A stretch of 24,975 nt of DNA from a virus: positions 1 through 24,975 of the IMG/VR virus record IMGVR_UViG_3300020428_000079; one strand, written 5' to 3'. The translations under genes were made by a program, and so were the position numbers. Of this stretch, positions 10,101 to 15,817 are shown piece after piece. The notes beneath the pieces are model-generated. The model made no database searches, was not told the DNA's origin, and saw only the letters and a program-made list of their open reading frames with translations. Every line of letters begins with the position of its first letter. Position 1 is the first letter of the stretch.

Positions 10101-10107
10101 CTTATAG
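4183..10107 (+). CDS. Giant internal virion / polyvalent protein with HExxH metallopeptidase domain
   Basis: At 1974 aa this is the largest product of the window and the last gene of the virion block. Residues 1-290 are rich in Gly/Ala hydrophobic segments (about 50-75, 108-155, 168-190) that could be membrane-active. Residues about 290-860 are acidic, Ala/Glu-rich and probably coiled coil. A zincin-like metallopeptidase core follows: HEMAH at 884-888 with a downstream EFVAEAF (E928, E932) able to supply the third zinc ligand. The last 1000 residues are mainly helical, with hydrophobic patches near 1417-1445 and 1704-1720. This resembles the phage 'polyvalent' proteins and their C-terminal large polyvalent protein-associated domains (LPD38 is a candidate), and internal virion proteins injected with DNA. 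Residues 550-620 have unusual Ser/Arg/Gly composition because another gene overlaps there. The start at 4183 follows the previous stop by 6 nt without a clear Shine-Dalgarno. Confidence 0.85.
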   Translation: MPVVPREKVYRAYRNALAAGDAEAVNALRGVLVGRTTPLPTSAPRETGIFEDITSGFGAGLVGMGELTALGLATPLEEESELAARERIQSIAESFRPEGGDPESITYKLSSVFGGITGLAGVGLGATALGAPGAAVATGLGALGIGLSKGEASERARDAGATVEEREKAVNAPLVLLAGVLEVVPLARVVKLADLPTLTKLLEKIPPEKVETIGERLTSAGITGSAELTQEAASNILQNLTEQEYNAAREVLGADTAEEAALGGGAGAILQGFVDLFAPRRGGKTIGDAAEEAAPVEEAEPRVTDALPTAATSAFGEADIAAEADSQARASARMDERQADMFALEKEQAERRLGPAMREEPESELQAERDRLFPEETSTEASAAQRDMIDELETAQIEEAVAADRQAAIAEDDAEIASMLETEERIAAGVDAAETAQIERMVTEDAEQEKRRDAARAGLSPYASIDEEIIASDSDVSEIEARIREKAPRLITEEDLTAAGFKPNAAIRKRITGKDLNDPEIRADLANAGQKFKSQKVKDGVDRLLKGAPREQRNLPTSTKRESVTARSRTGDAVDLRSVGDDAGRANTVESATPIGGAVADAGGSTGRSVSGEGRKRGALARKVTSAVAKANAARTEVAKAEKAVTVKPTQKNQRALKQAEREFDKAVKAGKIANAQIADVDTQVIPQETVEAQRRAERAMPATAATTPATVEEVLTKEPTPAPAEPTVEESTADVDLRTREEVDADKESLLAERRKARDELMAADPRMSKAEAMRIASGQVLNAPPRDYTEVLDVSLPDTVKRAVRNNELRRALLELSNKSDDKFIKRVAARLAKLTGDTKIMTVPPSQLGTVDGKQVDGRFITADNTIVLNKDYTDVYVLLHEMAHAATIDTLKNPSHPTTKKLMKLHEVSKEYLRNSYGSKNVAEFVAEAFTNPTFQGELARINPDGKPLSVWQEFIRVVSNFLGLGKERGTAQREAQQLIEDILAPAAKHRGAPLLASMTDPAGVRRVEEGLKDALPKGPVERAKERIVGEYGALTAGQKNTGLKRKILGLLPNNAVEVELERAGVVGVKDVFAAIENQRGGLTSAEQAVRNRLQPIREWAAKQSGETIKAWNNLIYDSTVDQVDPELTPQQAQKRYGNDTVEGTSQLKIDRYKELRAIYNSKTVGAEGRKNYTALRKLYKDQYDQLNDTLQNRIDGLPIAEQAKTNLKNGLYAKMLEATKLEPYFPLTRTGTYFLSVKNPKEGADSAVFAYENAAERFRAAEAYEAEGYEVSTFNPSDKTSYEDAPSGSFVSSILGIMKTNKVDPEVQEQITRLFIEYLPESSFAKSLLRRKGTEGYDVDAVEAARTKAFDLARQVERIKNSRLIDNAVQEMLEANPKMADANSPEIEEVKDRARFAVNPPLDSFAKNANRMAFMWTIGFNASSALVNLSQIPLFAYPMLAGKYGFGATRTALSGATKLFMGSPTNKDIATLTGDARTPRSVKEALRKGDLNAAREALKDKALPSLDNYYTFSRDKDGRVTYEVRKDLDLDAAQTKELKELLPLMELASRRGQLNSSFIADTLSTSQAGRKMSKMDAVTNASALMFHEAEVMNRQVTMVAAYKLALKKFNGDKEKAAEEAVRETQLINGGATLETGPRYAREGLGRIALMYKAYGIQMYYTMFKSGRQAIENFFPGTDAKSRELRNEALKQLAGVHLSALFFAGVQGLPLYGAISMLIDMFREDYEEDTDTMLRQYLDSDVLFKGALSEITGVDVSQRVKLTDLLFEADRFNSDPSPEEEIAHLFGGPAWSIYSRGRDGIDKLREGDIERGIEDLMPGAVRNAYKAVIRYPRDEGILTRRGDPIYDDLTAGDLATQLLGFPPVDYTREADETSTAKRLDIAASAERRNLLRRYYVAKRFGDREGMRDAKQAMREFNKSSAVRRDRQKGITGDTIDRSIRGHQTRSIEMHNGTTLSPYMKRAVDSGEGFL
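5831..6043 (+). CDS. Small acidic helical protein overprinted inside the giant virion gene
   Basis: A 70-codon frame begins at a GTG preceded by AAAAGGAG (5817-5824) with 6-nt spacing, one of the best ribosome sites in the window. It lies entirely within the giant virion gene in another frame. Its product has the look of a folded protein: an N-terminal MSNVIYLPQP stretch, then amphipathic helices (LSQQEVEQAMLLIYEAW, LSEEQWQMLEEALDDLF) and an acidic tail. The host frame over the same bases encodes a low-complexity Ser/Arg/Gly/Thr stretch in which 8 of 11 glycine codons are GGA, unlike the GGT/GGC habit elsewhere in that gene. This suggests that selection acts on the 70-codon frame. Function is unknown. 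It could still be a chance ORF, though the ribosome site and composition argue against that. Confidence 0.6.
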   Translation: MSNVIYLPQPKENLSQQEVEQAMLLIYEAWGTMQDVRIPWNLLRLSEEQWQMLEEALDDLFLEKEESVVH

Positions 10108-10150
10108 AAAAAACCCCTCTACCGTAGGAAGGGGTGCCACGGCAGAGGGG
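10106..10150 (-). terminator. Rho-independent terminator for the leftward operon
   Basis: CCCCTCT at 10114-10120 pairs with AGAGGGG at 10144-10150, and CCGT (10122-10125) pairs with ACGG (10139-10142) across a single mismatch. The run of A at 10108-10113 reads as a U-tract after the stem only on the minus strand, so it ends leftward (replication) transcripts. No T-run follows on the plus strand. It sits between the two convergent gene blocks and starts inside the stop codon of the giant virion gene. Confidence 0.75.
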
Positions 10151-10209
10151 CAGGAGAGCGATAAGACTCAACAGGAGGAGACCAACTGACCTTATCAGGG
10201 CGGATCGTA
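10151..10209. other. Convergent intergenic spacer
   Basis: These 59 bases separate the terminator from the last minus-strand stop codon. A 6-bp inverted repeat, GATAAG (10159-10164) and CTTATC (10191-10196), flanks a purine-rich stretch containing AGGAGGAG. No open reading frame is seen. Confidence 0.4.
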
Positions 10210-10440
10210 TCACACCAATCTCCAAACACGAACACCTAAAAACGTACCTTCTAAGACGCCCTTAGCCCGTATATCCCACTCCATCTCATCTACGCAGATG
10301 CGTTTGACCTGCTGTATAGCCTTATCTGTATCGACGCATGGTATGAATACCGAACTACCTACCACCATAGCTCCCCAATCTACGACGATGCGTACCCCAT
10401 CAGGGTTCAAGTCGCGTGTCTTGAGGGCTATGTCTACCAC
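10210..10440 (-). CDS. Small protein of unknown function at the end of the replication operon
   Basis: This 76-aa frame starts with GTG at 10440, overlapping the end of the preceding HTH gene by 7 bases, with only a weak purine-rich leader. It is the last gene before the terminator. The sequence has a compact mixed alpha/beta look: RIVVDWGAMVVGSSVFIPCV is a beta-rich stretch, then a helix (DTDKAIQQVKRICVDEM), then a final beta strand ending in VRVWRLV. Residues 13-20 contain LNPDGVRIVV. Similar small proteins occur in uncultured phages as far as I recall, without assigned function. No catalytic motif is apparent. Confidence 0.65.
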   Translation of the reverse strand: MVDIALKTRDLNPDGVRIVVDWGAMVVGSSVFIPCVDTDKAIQQVKRICVDEMEWDIRAKGVLEGTFLGVRVWRLV

Positions 10441-10718
10441 TGTCGCGCTGTTTTCTTCGCCTTACCGTCTACTAAACGGTAACGGTATGTGATGTTATAC
10501 ACAGCATGAGCTTTCAAGCCGGTAGTCTTAGCTATTTCTGCACGCTTTTTACCCTTGGCATACAGAGCTAACACCTGCTCTATCTCGTGCTGTGAGTAAG
10601 TCGGCTTCTGTTTTACGCTTCTGTTGTCGTGCGGAGAGGAAGTAACGTTCCTAAACTTCTTCCCCAACTCCGCTGCTTTCTTCTGCGCCTGTATCGCCGC
10701 CATGAATGTTGCTGTCAT
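10434..10718 (-). CDS. Helix-turn-helix DNA-binding protein
   Basis: The frame is open from 10766, but the ATG at 10718 has GAGG nine bases upstream and is the best start, giving 94 aa and overlapping the primase gene end by 68 bases. The N-terminus is basic and helical (AAIQAQKKAAELGKKF). The C-terminal half contains a tri-helical homeodomain-like HTH: YSQHEIEQVLALYAKGKKRAEIAKTTG followed by a recognition-type helix LKAHAVYNITYRYR. This resembles small phage regulators or the HTH of transposase/Hin-type proteins. It likely binds DNA; its target and whether it represses or activates are unknown. It lies next to the operon end with the 76-aa gene. Confidence 0.7.
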   Translation of the reverse strand: MTATFMAAIQAQKKAAELGKKFRNVTSSPHDNRSVKQKPTYSQHEIEQVLALYAKGKKRAEIAKTTGLKAHAVYNITYRYRLVDGKAKKTARQW

Positions 10719-13608
10719 ATAGGTTATCCTCGCCCACAGTAGTTTCTCCAAACAAGTTACAGTCAACAGCTATCACTCGCATGTTGGGTATCATTGACCC
10801 TGCATGGGTGCCCTTTCCAAGCCGCATCTGCACACGTTTCCCACCCATCTTTTTCATCATGCCTTCCACTAAGGCACTGTAGTTCACCTGATGTGTCGCG
10901 CACCAAGACTTCAAAAACCTCGGTACAACGTACGCCTTCTTGGTGTCTGTCTCGTACCGCGCCACCAACTTACCCTTCGGCAGTGCGTCTGGTATGACGA
11001 TAGAGTCCAGCCCATTGCCAGAGTTGCTACGTAAGTCATCCGTGCTCTTGAGTATCAGCACGTTGTTGTAGTTCTCGGTAAGGTAGTCGCTCAATGTCTG
11101 TTCGATAGATACACCCATGTCATCCACCGACTCTAGGTTGGCTTTCAGTAGCTTCACAGTCCATTTGCCCAATGCTTTCATGTCGTAGTCAACAAGCCCT
11201 AGCTGGTTCGCAATGTACGCACCAGCTAGTGTGGTAGCGGCTCCGGCAGACCAAAAGCGGTTCTCCGCTGTAAGCCCCGCTGCCTTGTCAATTTTACGCT
11301 GCATGTGGAAGACTAAGTTCCGTACTTCTTCTAAGTTCTGTATGACATATTGAATATAGACTAGCCCCGCGTGCCCATAGTTCTCTGTTATAGATATATC
11401 GAACTTATCGGTATCTCCTTTCTCCTCCGTGCTATCGAATACACGTTGCGCTCTCCACTCCAGTATCCGCTGTGCCTCTGCTTTCGGCGCTTGCTTGTCC
11501 GCTGCAATACGCTCAATGACACTGGAATTACCTGTAGTTACACAAGAGAGGTGCCACGGTTCCCCACGAGTACGTTCGAGGTTAGCCCCACCAGCCATAC
11601 GCCCACGCTGTTCGCCAGAGGATATTTGATACGCTAAGTCACTTAGCTGCTCACTTTTCTCATTGGTCAGTTCGTCTATGTAAAACGGTAGGTTGTGCAG
11701 CACTTCCGAACGGTTAAATTTTATCGCGTCGGTATCCTTTGCAGTTATCATCATGCCCTTCTCAGCACCCCACACCGAACCCGCTACCCGTATAGCTGCT
11801 GTTTTACCGCACCCGCTAAGTGGGCTATGTATGTGTAACGCGCAAGCCTTCTGAGGCAAGAAAGCCATTAGCGGAGAGCCAAACGCTGTACATACAACGT
11901 ACTGGTGCATCACCAGTTCAGGCCGCGTGTTGTAAAAATTAGCCATCTTTTTCCACTCCTCCAACGAGCCTTTCGGCTTGAGGTACGGGATTAGCGCGGC
12001 TGTCGGTGTGGACGGTGGGTTGTGTTCGATACGATCTGCATGTATCTCTTTGTCCCCTATAACAAAGGCATCCATGTTCTCGTCTACCCAACCGAACTGG
12101 CGACGTGCCGTGGCTGCTGTAGAGGTTGCTTGTAATTCGTTTACCCAAGTAATCATATATTGCATCAAATCGTTTATTTGAGGGAGGGCGACACCTTGTA
12201 CCGCCATGTTCTTTCTAAATTCTTCTCGTGAGGTTATCGCCGTAAGAGGTACTACGAACTCACGCACGCCGTCTTGCGGCAGGTGTATCTTACAGACCAC
12301 GGACTCACCTTCTTCTACGTCCACCAGCCGCTGCGTCATATACACGTCATGGTGGTAGATAACGTGCTCATCAACTTCTCCGTCTGGACTTATGTCCCTG
12401 ACGTACACACCGCCGTTTTGACCACGAAAGTACGGGCGTGGGTAGATAGGTATAACGTGTTGTGTAGAAAGATCTTGGTTTTCCAACTTTTCAAGTAGCG
12501 TACCTTCAACTGTTTGTAGTTGCTGATCCTGAAGGTCATTTGCATATGTACCGTCTTCGGTGACCTCTGCCTCGGCAACCTTGCGCCCCAGCACAATCGG
12601 CGAACTGATCTTACCCCAGTGCGGACACTCTGTGCAGATGCTGCCCTCGTTCTCGTCGAATGTTGTGCAACGGTACGGGCCTTTTATCAGGTCTAGCTTC
12701 TTGAACGTTAGCTCTGGTGTGTACTCAGCGTGCTGCTCAGATATTTTTTGTGCGGCTTTCTCACCGTCCTCACAGAACTTAGCGATGGACAGACCCGCCC
12801 TCCACATAGGTTCACTCGCCTCGGCTTGGCCTTTCACTATGCGACTTAACTGTTCGCAGCCAATCCCTTTCTGAGACTTCATAAGAATGTCTTTGAAGCT
12901 ATGTTTGTAGTTCTGGATTATCGCGTCACGCAGACTCGCTGGGCCTTCCGCGTTCGTACGCTTGTAGGGGACTGGTATCGTGTCTATGCCCAACTTGTTA
13001 GCAAAGAAATCGAAGTTAACTGTATCTGGCTTTTCACCTATGACCTCCACAGGTGCAGGTGTCTCAGGCTTGTGGTTATGTGTACCTACTATACGCAACA
13101 CTCGCGCTATATCGGCGGGGACTGCGGGGTCTATCTCAAGACCAAACTCTTTGCACTTGCGCTTGAAGTGATCGGCTACCGGCTTCCACTGCTCTACAGG
13201 CACGGACTCAGACAAGACCCAATAGACATGTATGCCACGCCCAGAGTTAACGATAAGAGGTTTTGGTAGCTCTAACGACACGATAAACTCTTGTAGTCTA
13301 CGTAACGCATCACCTTGTGTAGCAAAGCCTTTGCCTTCGGCTACCTTGTCCTCACCGCAGTCTAAGTCTAGGAAGAATGACTTTATCTGTTTAGCGTCTT
13401 CGCCCTTACGAGTGCCTTCCTCTTTGAAGTTACTCATAGCGAAGTACATGTCCCAGCCTTCACTGTCGTGATATTCGGCGGCTTCTGCTAGTTCATCTGT
13501 TGAATGAAAGTATGTTTGCCGTACTCCACCTGACGCTAGGCCATACTGAAGAGCGACATACACACCTTCTGTGGGCAATACCCACCGCAAAAATTCTCTT
13601 GTATTCAT
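10651..13608 (-). CDS. Primase-helicase: archaeo-eukaryotic-type primase fused to DUF927-like ATPase
   Basis: The frame extends to a TTG at 13620, but the ATG at 13608 is the likelier start (985 aa). The N-terminal 200 residues look like an AEP/PrimPol-type primase: FFLDLDCGE (D81, D83), SGRGIH (122-127), and a later acidic site EID near 160 followed by RVLRIVGTHNHK. A Cys cluster (C314, C325, C328) could bind metal. The C-terminal half holds an ATPase/helicase with P-loop SPLSGCGKT (595-603) and a Walker B LPFYIDE ending at D645/E646, matching DUF927-type phage primase-helicases. It should prime and unwind DNA at the phage fork, together with the nearby ssDNA-binding protein and family A polymerase. 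The first Gly of the classical P-loop is Ser, as in several DUF927 proteins. Confidence 0.85.
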   Translation of the reverse strand: MNTREFLRWVLPTEGVYVALQYGLASGGVRQTYFHSTDELAEAAEYHDSEGWDMYFAMSNFKEEGTRKGEDAKQIKSFFLDLDCGEDKVAEGKGFATQGDALRRLQEFIVSLELPKPLIVNSGRGIHVYWVLSESVPVEQWKPVADHFKRKCKEFGLEIDPAVPADIARVLRIVGTHNHKPETPAPVEVIGEKPDTVNFDFFANKLGIDTIPVPYKRTNAEGPASLRDAIIQNYKHSFKDILMKSQKGIGCEQLSRIVKGQAEASEPMWRAGLSIAKFCEDGEKAAQKISEQHAEYTPELTFKKLDLIKGPYRCTTFDENEGSICTECPHWGKISSPIVLGRKVAEAEVTEDGTYANDLQDQQLQTVEGTLLEKLENQDLSTQHVIPIYPRPYFRGQNGGVYVRDISPDGEVDEHVIYHHDVYMTQRLVDVEEGESVVCKIHLPQDGVREFVVPLTAITSREEFRKNMAVQGVALPQINDLMQYMITWVNELQATSTAATARRQFGWVDENMDAFVIGDKEIHADRIEHNPPSTPTAALIPYLKPKGSLEEWKKMANFYNTRPELVMHQYVVCTAFGSPLMAFLPQKACALHIHSPLSGCGKTAAIRVAGSVWGAEKGMMITAKDTDAIKFNRSEVLHNLPFYIDELTNEKSEQLSDLAYQISSGEQRGRMAGGANLERTRGEPWHLSCVTTGNSSVIERIAADKQAPKAEAQRILEWRAQRVFDSTEEKGDTDKFDISITENYGHAGLVYIQYVIQNLEEVRNLVFHMQRKIDKAAGLTAENRFWSAGAATTLAGAYIANQLGLVDYDMKALGKWTVKLLKANLESVDDMGVSIEQTLSDYLTENYNNVLILKSTDDLRSNSGNGLDSIVIPDALPKGKLVARYETDTKKAYVVPRFLKSWCATHQVNYSALVEGMMKKMGGKRVQMRLGKGTHAGSMIPNMRVIAVDCNLFGETTVGEDNLYDSNIHGGDTGAEESSGVGEEV

Positions 13609-13698
13609 GGTTGCACCCAATGCCGAGAGACACTATGGCAGGGATGTCGGCGCATCCTCTTCGGTAGAACCTAGCCATAGTGGAGTGATTGTTAGTAG
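13609..13698 (-). promoter_or_regulatory. Structured leader upstream of the primase-helicase gene
   Basis: A perfect 9-bp inverted repeat, CACTATGGC (13631-13639) and GCCATAGTG (13674-13682), encloses a second hairpin (GGGATG 13641-13646 with CATCCT 13653-13658, one G-T pair). Together these could form a branched RNA or an operator. A TGCCGAGA box at 13621-13628 recurs upstream of the 136-aa gene. This is one of only three sizeable gaps in the minus-strand operon. Whether it holds a promoter, an operator or an RNA element cannot be decided by eye. Confidence 0.45.
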
Positions 13699-14445
13699 CT
13701 AGTCATCCCAACTATCAACAATGGCACTCAGATCGTCGTCATCTTCCTTGGGTGCGGGGGCAGATTTCTTTACGACCTTCTTGGGTTCCTCCACTTCGGA
13801 GGTATTTGGCTCATCACCAAATATATCGTCAGAGTCATCGTCATCTAATGCGACATCGGTGCTCTTGACACTGCTAGTAGTATCACTAAACGGGTTATCA
13901 GGCTGTGCTACGAAGCCGCCTTCTACAACGCCAAAGGGCGAACGTGACACCATAGGCTTGTATTCGATCACCTGCACGCCGCTCAGACGTAGGCTGACGC
14001 CGTTACCCTGCATAGAGTATGGTACAAAAGTAAAGGCAAGATTCACGGTGCTGCCGGTAGTTAACTGAAAGTCCGATGGCAGTTTGTTGTTCTGCGCGTC
14101 TACTTGCAGTGGAGGCGTGGTCTTGTCGGTGCCGTAAGCACCCTTCAGCTTGGCCTTACCTACGTAGTTACCGTCATCGTCCTTCTTGAACGGTAGCGGG
14201 AACTTGTCAGGCCAGCTCTTCTCCTTCTTAGCCTTGTAAGCCGTAGCCATTCCCTTATACAAGGTCTTAGCTTCTTTCTCAGACATCACGAAAGACATAG
14301 AGTATTCCGCACCGTCATCCAGTGGATCACACTTGACAGACGCACCGTTCTTACCAGCCTTGCTATCGAACTTGTAAGTGGAATCGAGTTTTGGGTAGAG
14401 GGCTTTTACGCCTTCGATTGTGTAGTACATAAAGTCTTCAGCCAT
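13699..14445 (-). CDS. Phage single-stranded DNA-binding protein with acidic tail
   Basis: The 248-aa product begins at an ATG preceded by AGGAG with 6-nt spacing and overlaps the upstream gene by 8 bases. Residues about 10-180 are beta-rich with conserved aromatic and Lys residues, consistent with an OB-fold of the T7 gp2.5/DUF2815 kind. The C-terminal 60 residues are acidic and low-complexity, ending in DDDDLSAIVDSWDD. Such an acidic tail with a terminal aromatic residue is the classic partner-docking tail of SSB proteins. It would coat ssDNA and recruit the polymerase and primase-helicase encoded in the same operon. The fold assignment rests on the overall pattern, not a diagnostic motif; the tail is directly visible. 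Confidence 0.75.
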   Translation of the reverse strand: MAEDFMYYTIEGVKALYPKLDSTYKFDSKAGKNGASVKCDPLDDGAEYSMSFVMSEKEAKTLYKGMATAYKAKKEKSWPDKFPLPFKKDDDGNYVGKAKLKGAYGTDKTTPPLQVDAQNNKLPSDFQLTTGSTVNLAFTFVPYSMQGNGVSLRLSGVQVIEYKPMVSRSPFGVVEGGFVAQPDNPFSDTTSSVKSTDVALDDDDSDDIFGDEPNTSEVEEPKKVVKKSAPAPKEDDDDLSAIVDSWDD

Positions 14446-15109
14446 TTCGGTCTCCTAATTGGCTATTTATATTGAACCCTTCAGTCGCAGCGAAGGGCGA
14501 ACCTTCGCGGTTGTGTGGAACAATGTCGAAAGCAATAGCTGCTAACGTGTCATCTGTATCCACTATTCCCCTAACTAAACGTAGTTCCTCTTCTTCTAAC
14601 GGTCTTTGTGGGTAGAAGAACAGCTTCGGCACGGGGCTACCCGCATCGAAACTTATCCTCGTCACCACTGCTGCACTGGGCGTTCCATGCCCACTCAAAA
14701 ATTTGGCGTAAGCCTGTAGAGGCATAGAGCTTCTACCTTGAGCTTTACCAAATATGGATGAGGCAGGTACTTGCAGTTGATAAACAGTGTCTAACGCTTT
14801 CTCTTCAACAATCGCTAGTCGCTGGCTAAATCTGCAAGCCCTACCCCCTCCAGTGCCAGATCCTCTGACGTTCTGTGAGCAATCAATACATCGCGCACTC
14901 TGTCTTCGGTCTGACGGTACATCGGGCGAAGGTCTCTGGGTGTCGCTAGACCAGCATGTAGGCAGACGTTTGGCGGTAGGGTCGTAATCATCTTTGTAGT
15001 ATGAACGCGCTACTTTCGCTGCATTCACTATGATTACATCTACCGACGACGTGTCTGTCTGAAAGTCTAACCCAGTAAACTTGCTACCCTGTAAACTGAC
15101 TCGACGCAT
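14438..15109 (-). CDS. Conserved-type phage protein with a four-cysteine cluster
   Basis: This 223-aa protein starts at an ATG sharing one base with the previous stop (TAATG). Cysteines C52, C74, C77 and C92 lie in a CWSSD...CIDCSQN...GRACRF arrangement typical of a structural zinc site. Downstream there is a beta-rich region (TVYQLQVPASSIFG) and a segment with basic and aromatic residues. I recall similar CWSSDG/GRACRF proteins in phage replication blocks, always unassigned. Its fixed place between the HTH protein and the SSB suggests a replication or recombination role, perhaps DNA binding; this is inference. No nuclease or ATPase motif is seen. Confidence 0.75.
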   Translation of the reverse strand: MRRVSLQGSKFTGLDFQTDTSSVDVIIVNAAKVARSYYKDDYDPTAKRLPTCWSSDTQRPSPDVPSDRRQSARCIDCSQNVRGSGTGGGRACRFSQRLAIVEEKALDTVYQLQVPASSIFGKAQGRSSMPLQAYAKFLSGHGTPSAAVVTRISFDAGSPVPKLFFYPQRPLEEEELRLVRGIVDTDDTLAAIAFDIVPHNREGSPFAATEGFNINSQLGDRNG

Positions 15110-15360
15110 TACACATCTTCATCAGGATCAAACGCTGTGGGATCAAAGCCATCCACGGTAACTTCTTCCGCACCTTCTTCGGATGCGGTGCCTTTCAGTA
15201 AAGCCTCTGCAATGCTTGCCAAAGCAAACCGCTGAGTTTTACCTACTTTGATGTACGTGTTCTCTGGAATGACCCCATCTCGTACCCATTTACGGGTCGT
15301 GGATAATGACACACCAAAGTGTTTCGCAACATCTTCAATCGGAACTAACTGCTCCATCAT
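15109..15360 (-). CDS. Excisionase/MerR-type helix-turn-helix protein
   Basis: The 83-aa protein starts at tandem ATGs overlapping the previous stop (ATGA), with AGGA just upstream. Residues 5-55 form a winged-HTH of the excisionase/HTH_17 type: VPIEDVAKHFGVSLSTTRKWVRDG, then a wing ending KVGKTQRFALASI. The tail (58-83) is acidic (FDPDEDV). Such proteins bind DNA and act as phage regulators or recombination directionality factors. No integrase is visible here, so a transcriptional or replication-accessory role is more likely. The acidic tail could mimic DNA or dock partners; this is speculation. Confidence 0.75.
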   Translation of the reverse strand: MMEQLVPIEDVAKHFGVSLSTTRKWVRDGVIPENTYIKVGKTQRFALASIAEALLKGTASEEGAEEVTVDGFDPTAFDPDEDV

Positions 15361-15767
15361 GCTTTCCTTATGGTTAACGCATACTCAGCGTCTACGTTTA
15401 GACCCTTTGGTAGAAGTTCAGGGTTCTCTTCTAAGAACTCCCGTACGTTCTTCTGATTTAGGCGCTTATCCAAGAACTCAGGTACACCATGCTCAAGAAT
15501 GAACTCGTGCATGTGTTCCCAATCGCTAGTCCAATACTTCTGCTTAACCGTACGGTAAAACGTACCAGCATCGGTCTTGACACTCTTGATGTCGTTCTCT
15601 TTCAAGTAACCAAGTAGCGCACTCTTTATTGTGTTTTGCTGACTGACTAGCTTGTCATCAGCCTCTTTAAATTCCGTAGATAGGCGCTCCCGTTCAGTCT
15701 TAATCTTGAGGTAAACCTCAGTCATCTTACCTAACGGCAAGCCGTCTACGTCTTTTGCATCAGCCAT
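15357..15767 (-). CDS. Small helical phage protein of unknown function
   Basis: The 136-aa protein starts at the ATG at 15767, with AAGGA seven bases upstream. Residues 12-65 are a probable coiled coil (KIKTERERLSTEFKEADDKLVSQQ), reminiscent of the helical dimers of Gam-like host-nuclease inhibitors, but the similarity is too general to assign. The middle has an aromatic-rich stretch (FYRTVKQKYWTSDWEHMHEFI). The C-terminus reads NPELLPKGLNVDAEYALTIRKA; this ending I recall from uncultured phages without function. It is the first gene after a structured 50-nt leader, so it may head a transcription unit comprising it, the HTH gene, the Cys-cluster gene and the SSB. Confidence 0.7.
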   Translation of the reverse strand: MADAKDVDGLPLGKMTEVYLKIKTERERLSTEFKEADDKLVSQQNTIKSALLGYLKENDIKSVKTDAGTFYRTVKQKYWTSDWEHMHEFILEHGVPEFLDKRLNQKNVREFLEENPELLPKGLNVDAEYALTIRKA

Positions 15768-15817
15768 GTATTCGTCCTTCCATTGCCGAGAAAGGCAATA
15801 TAGTGGTAGGGAATGGT
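15768..15817 (-). promoter_or_regulatory. Short leader with perfect hairpin upstream of the 136-aa gene
   Basis: ATTGCC (15782-15787) and GGCAAT (15794-15799) form a 6-bp stem with a GAGAAA loop. The TGCCGAGA inside it (15784-15791) recurs in the primase leader at 13621-13628, and on the minus strand both sites are preceded by related CCCTACCACTA / CCCTGCCATA sequences. The hairpin is followed on the minus strand by the ribosome site of the 136-aa gene. It may be an operator or promoter element, or a weak attenuator. Confidence 0.4.

Noticed and set aside
12901-13269. 122-codon plus-strand frame antisense to the primase-helicase
   Set aside because: Random-looking Cys/Tyr/Arg-rich peptide with no start context, lying over the conserved primase motifs.
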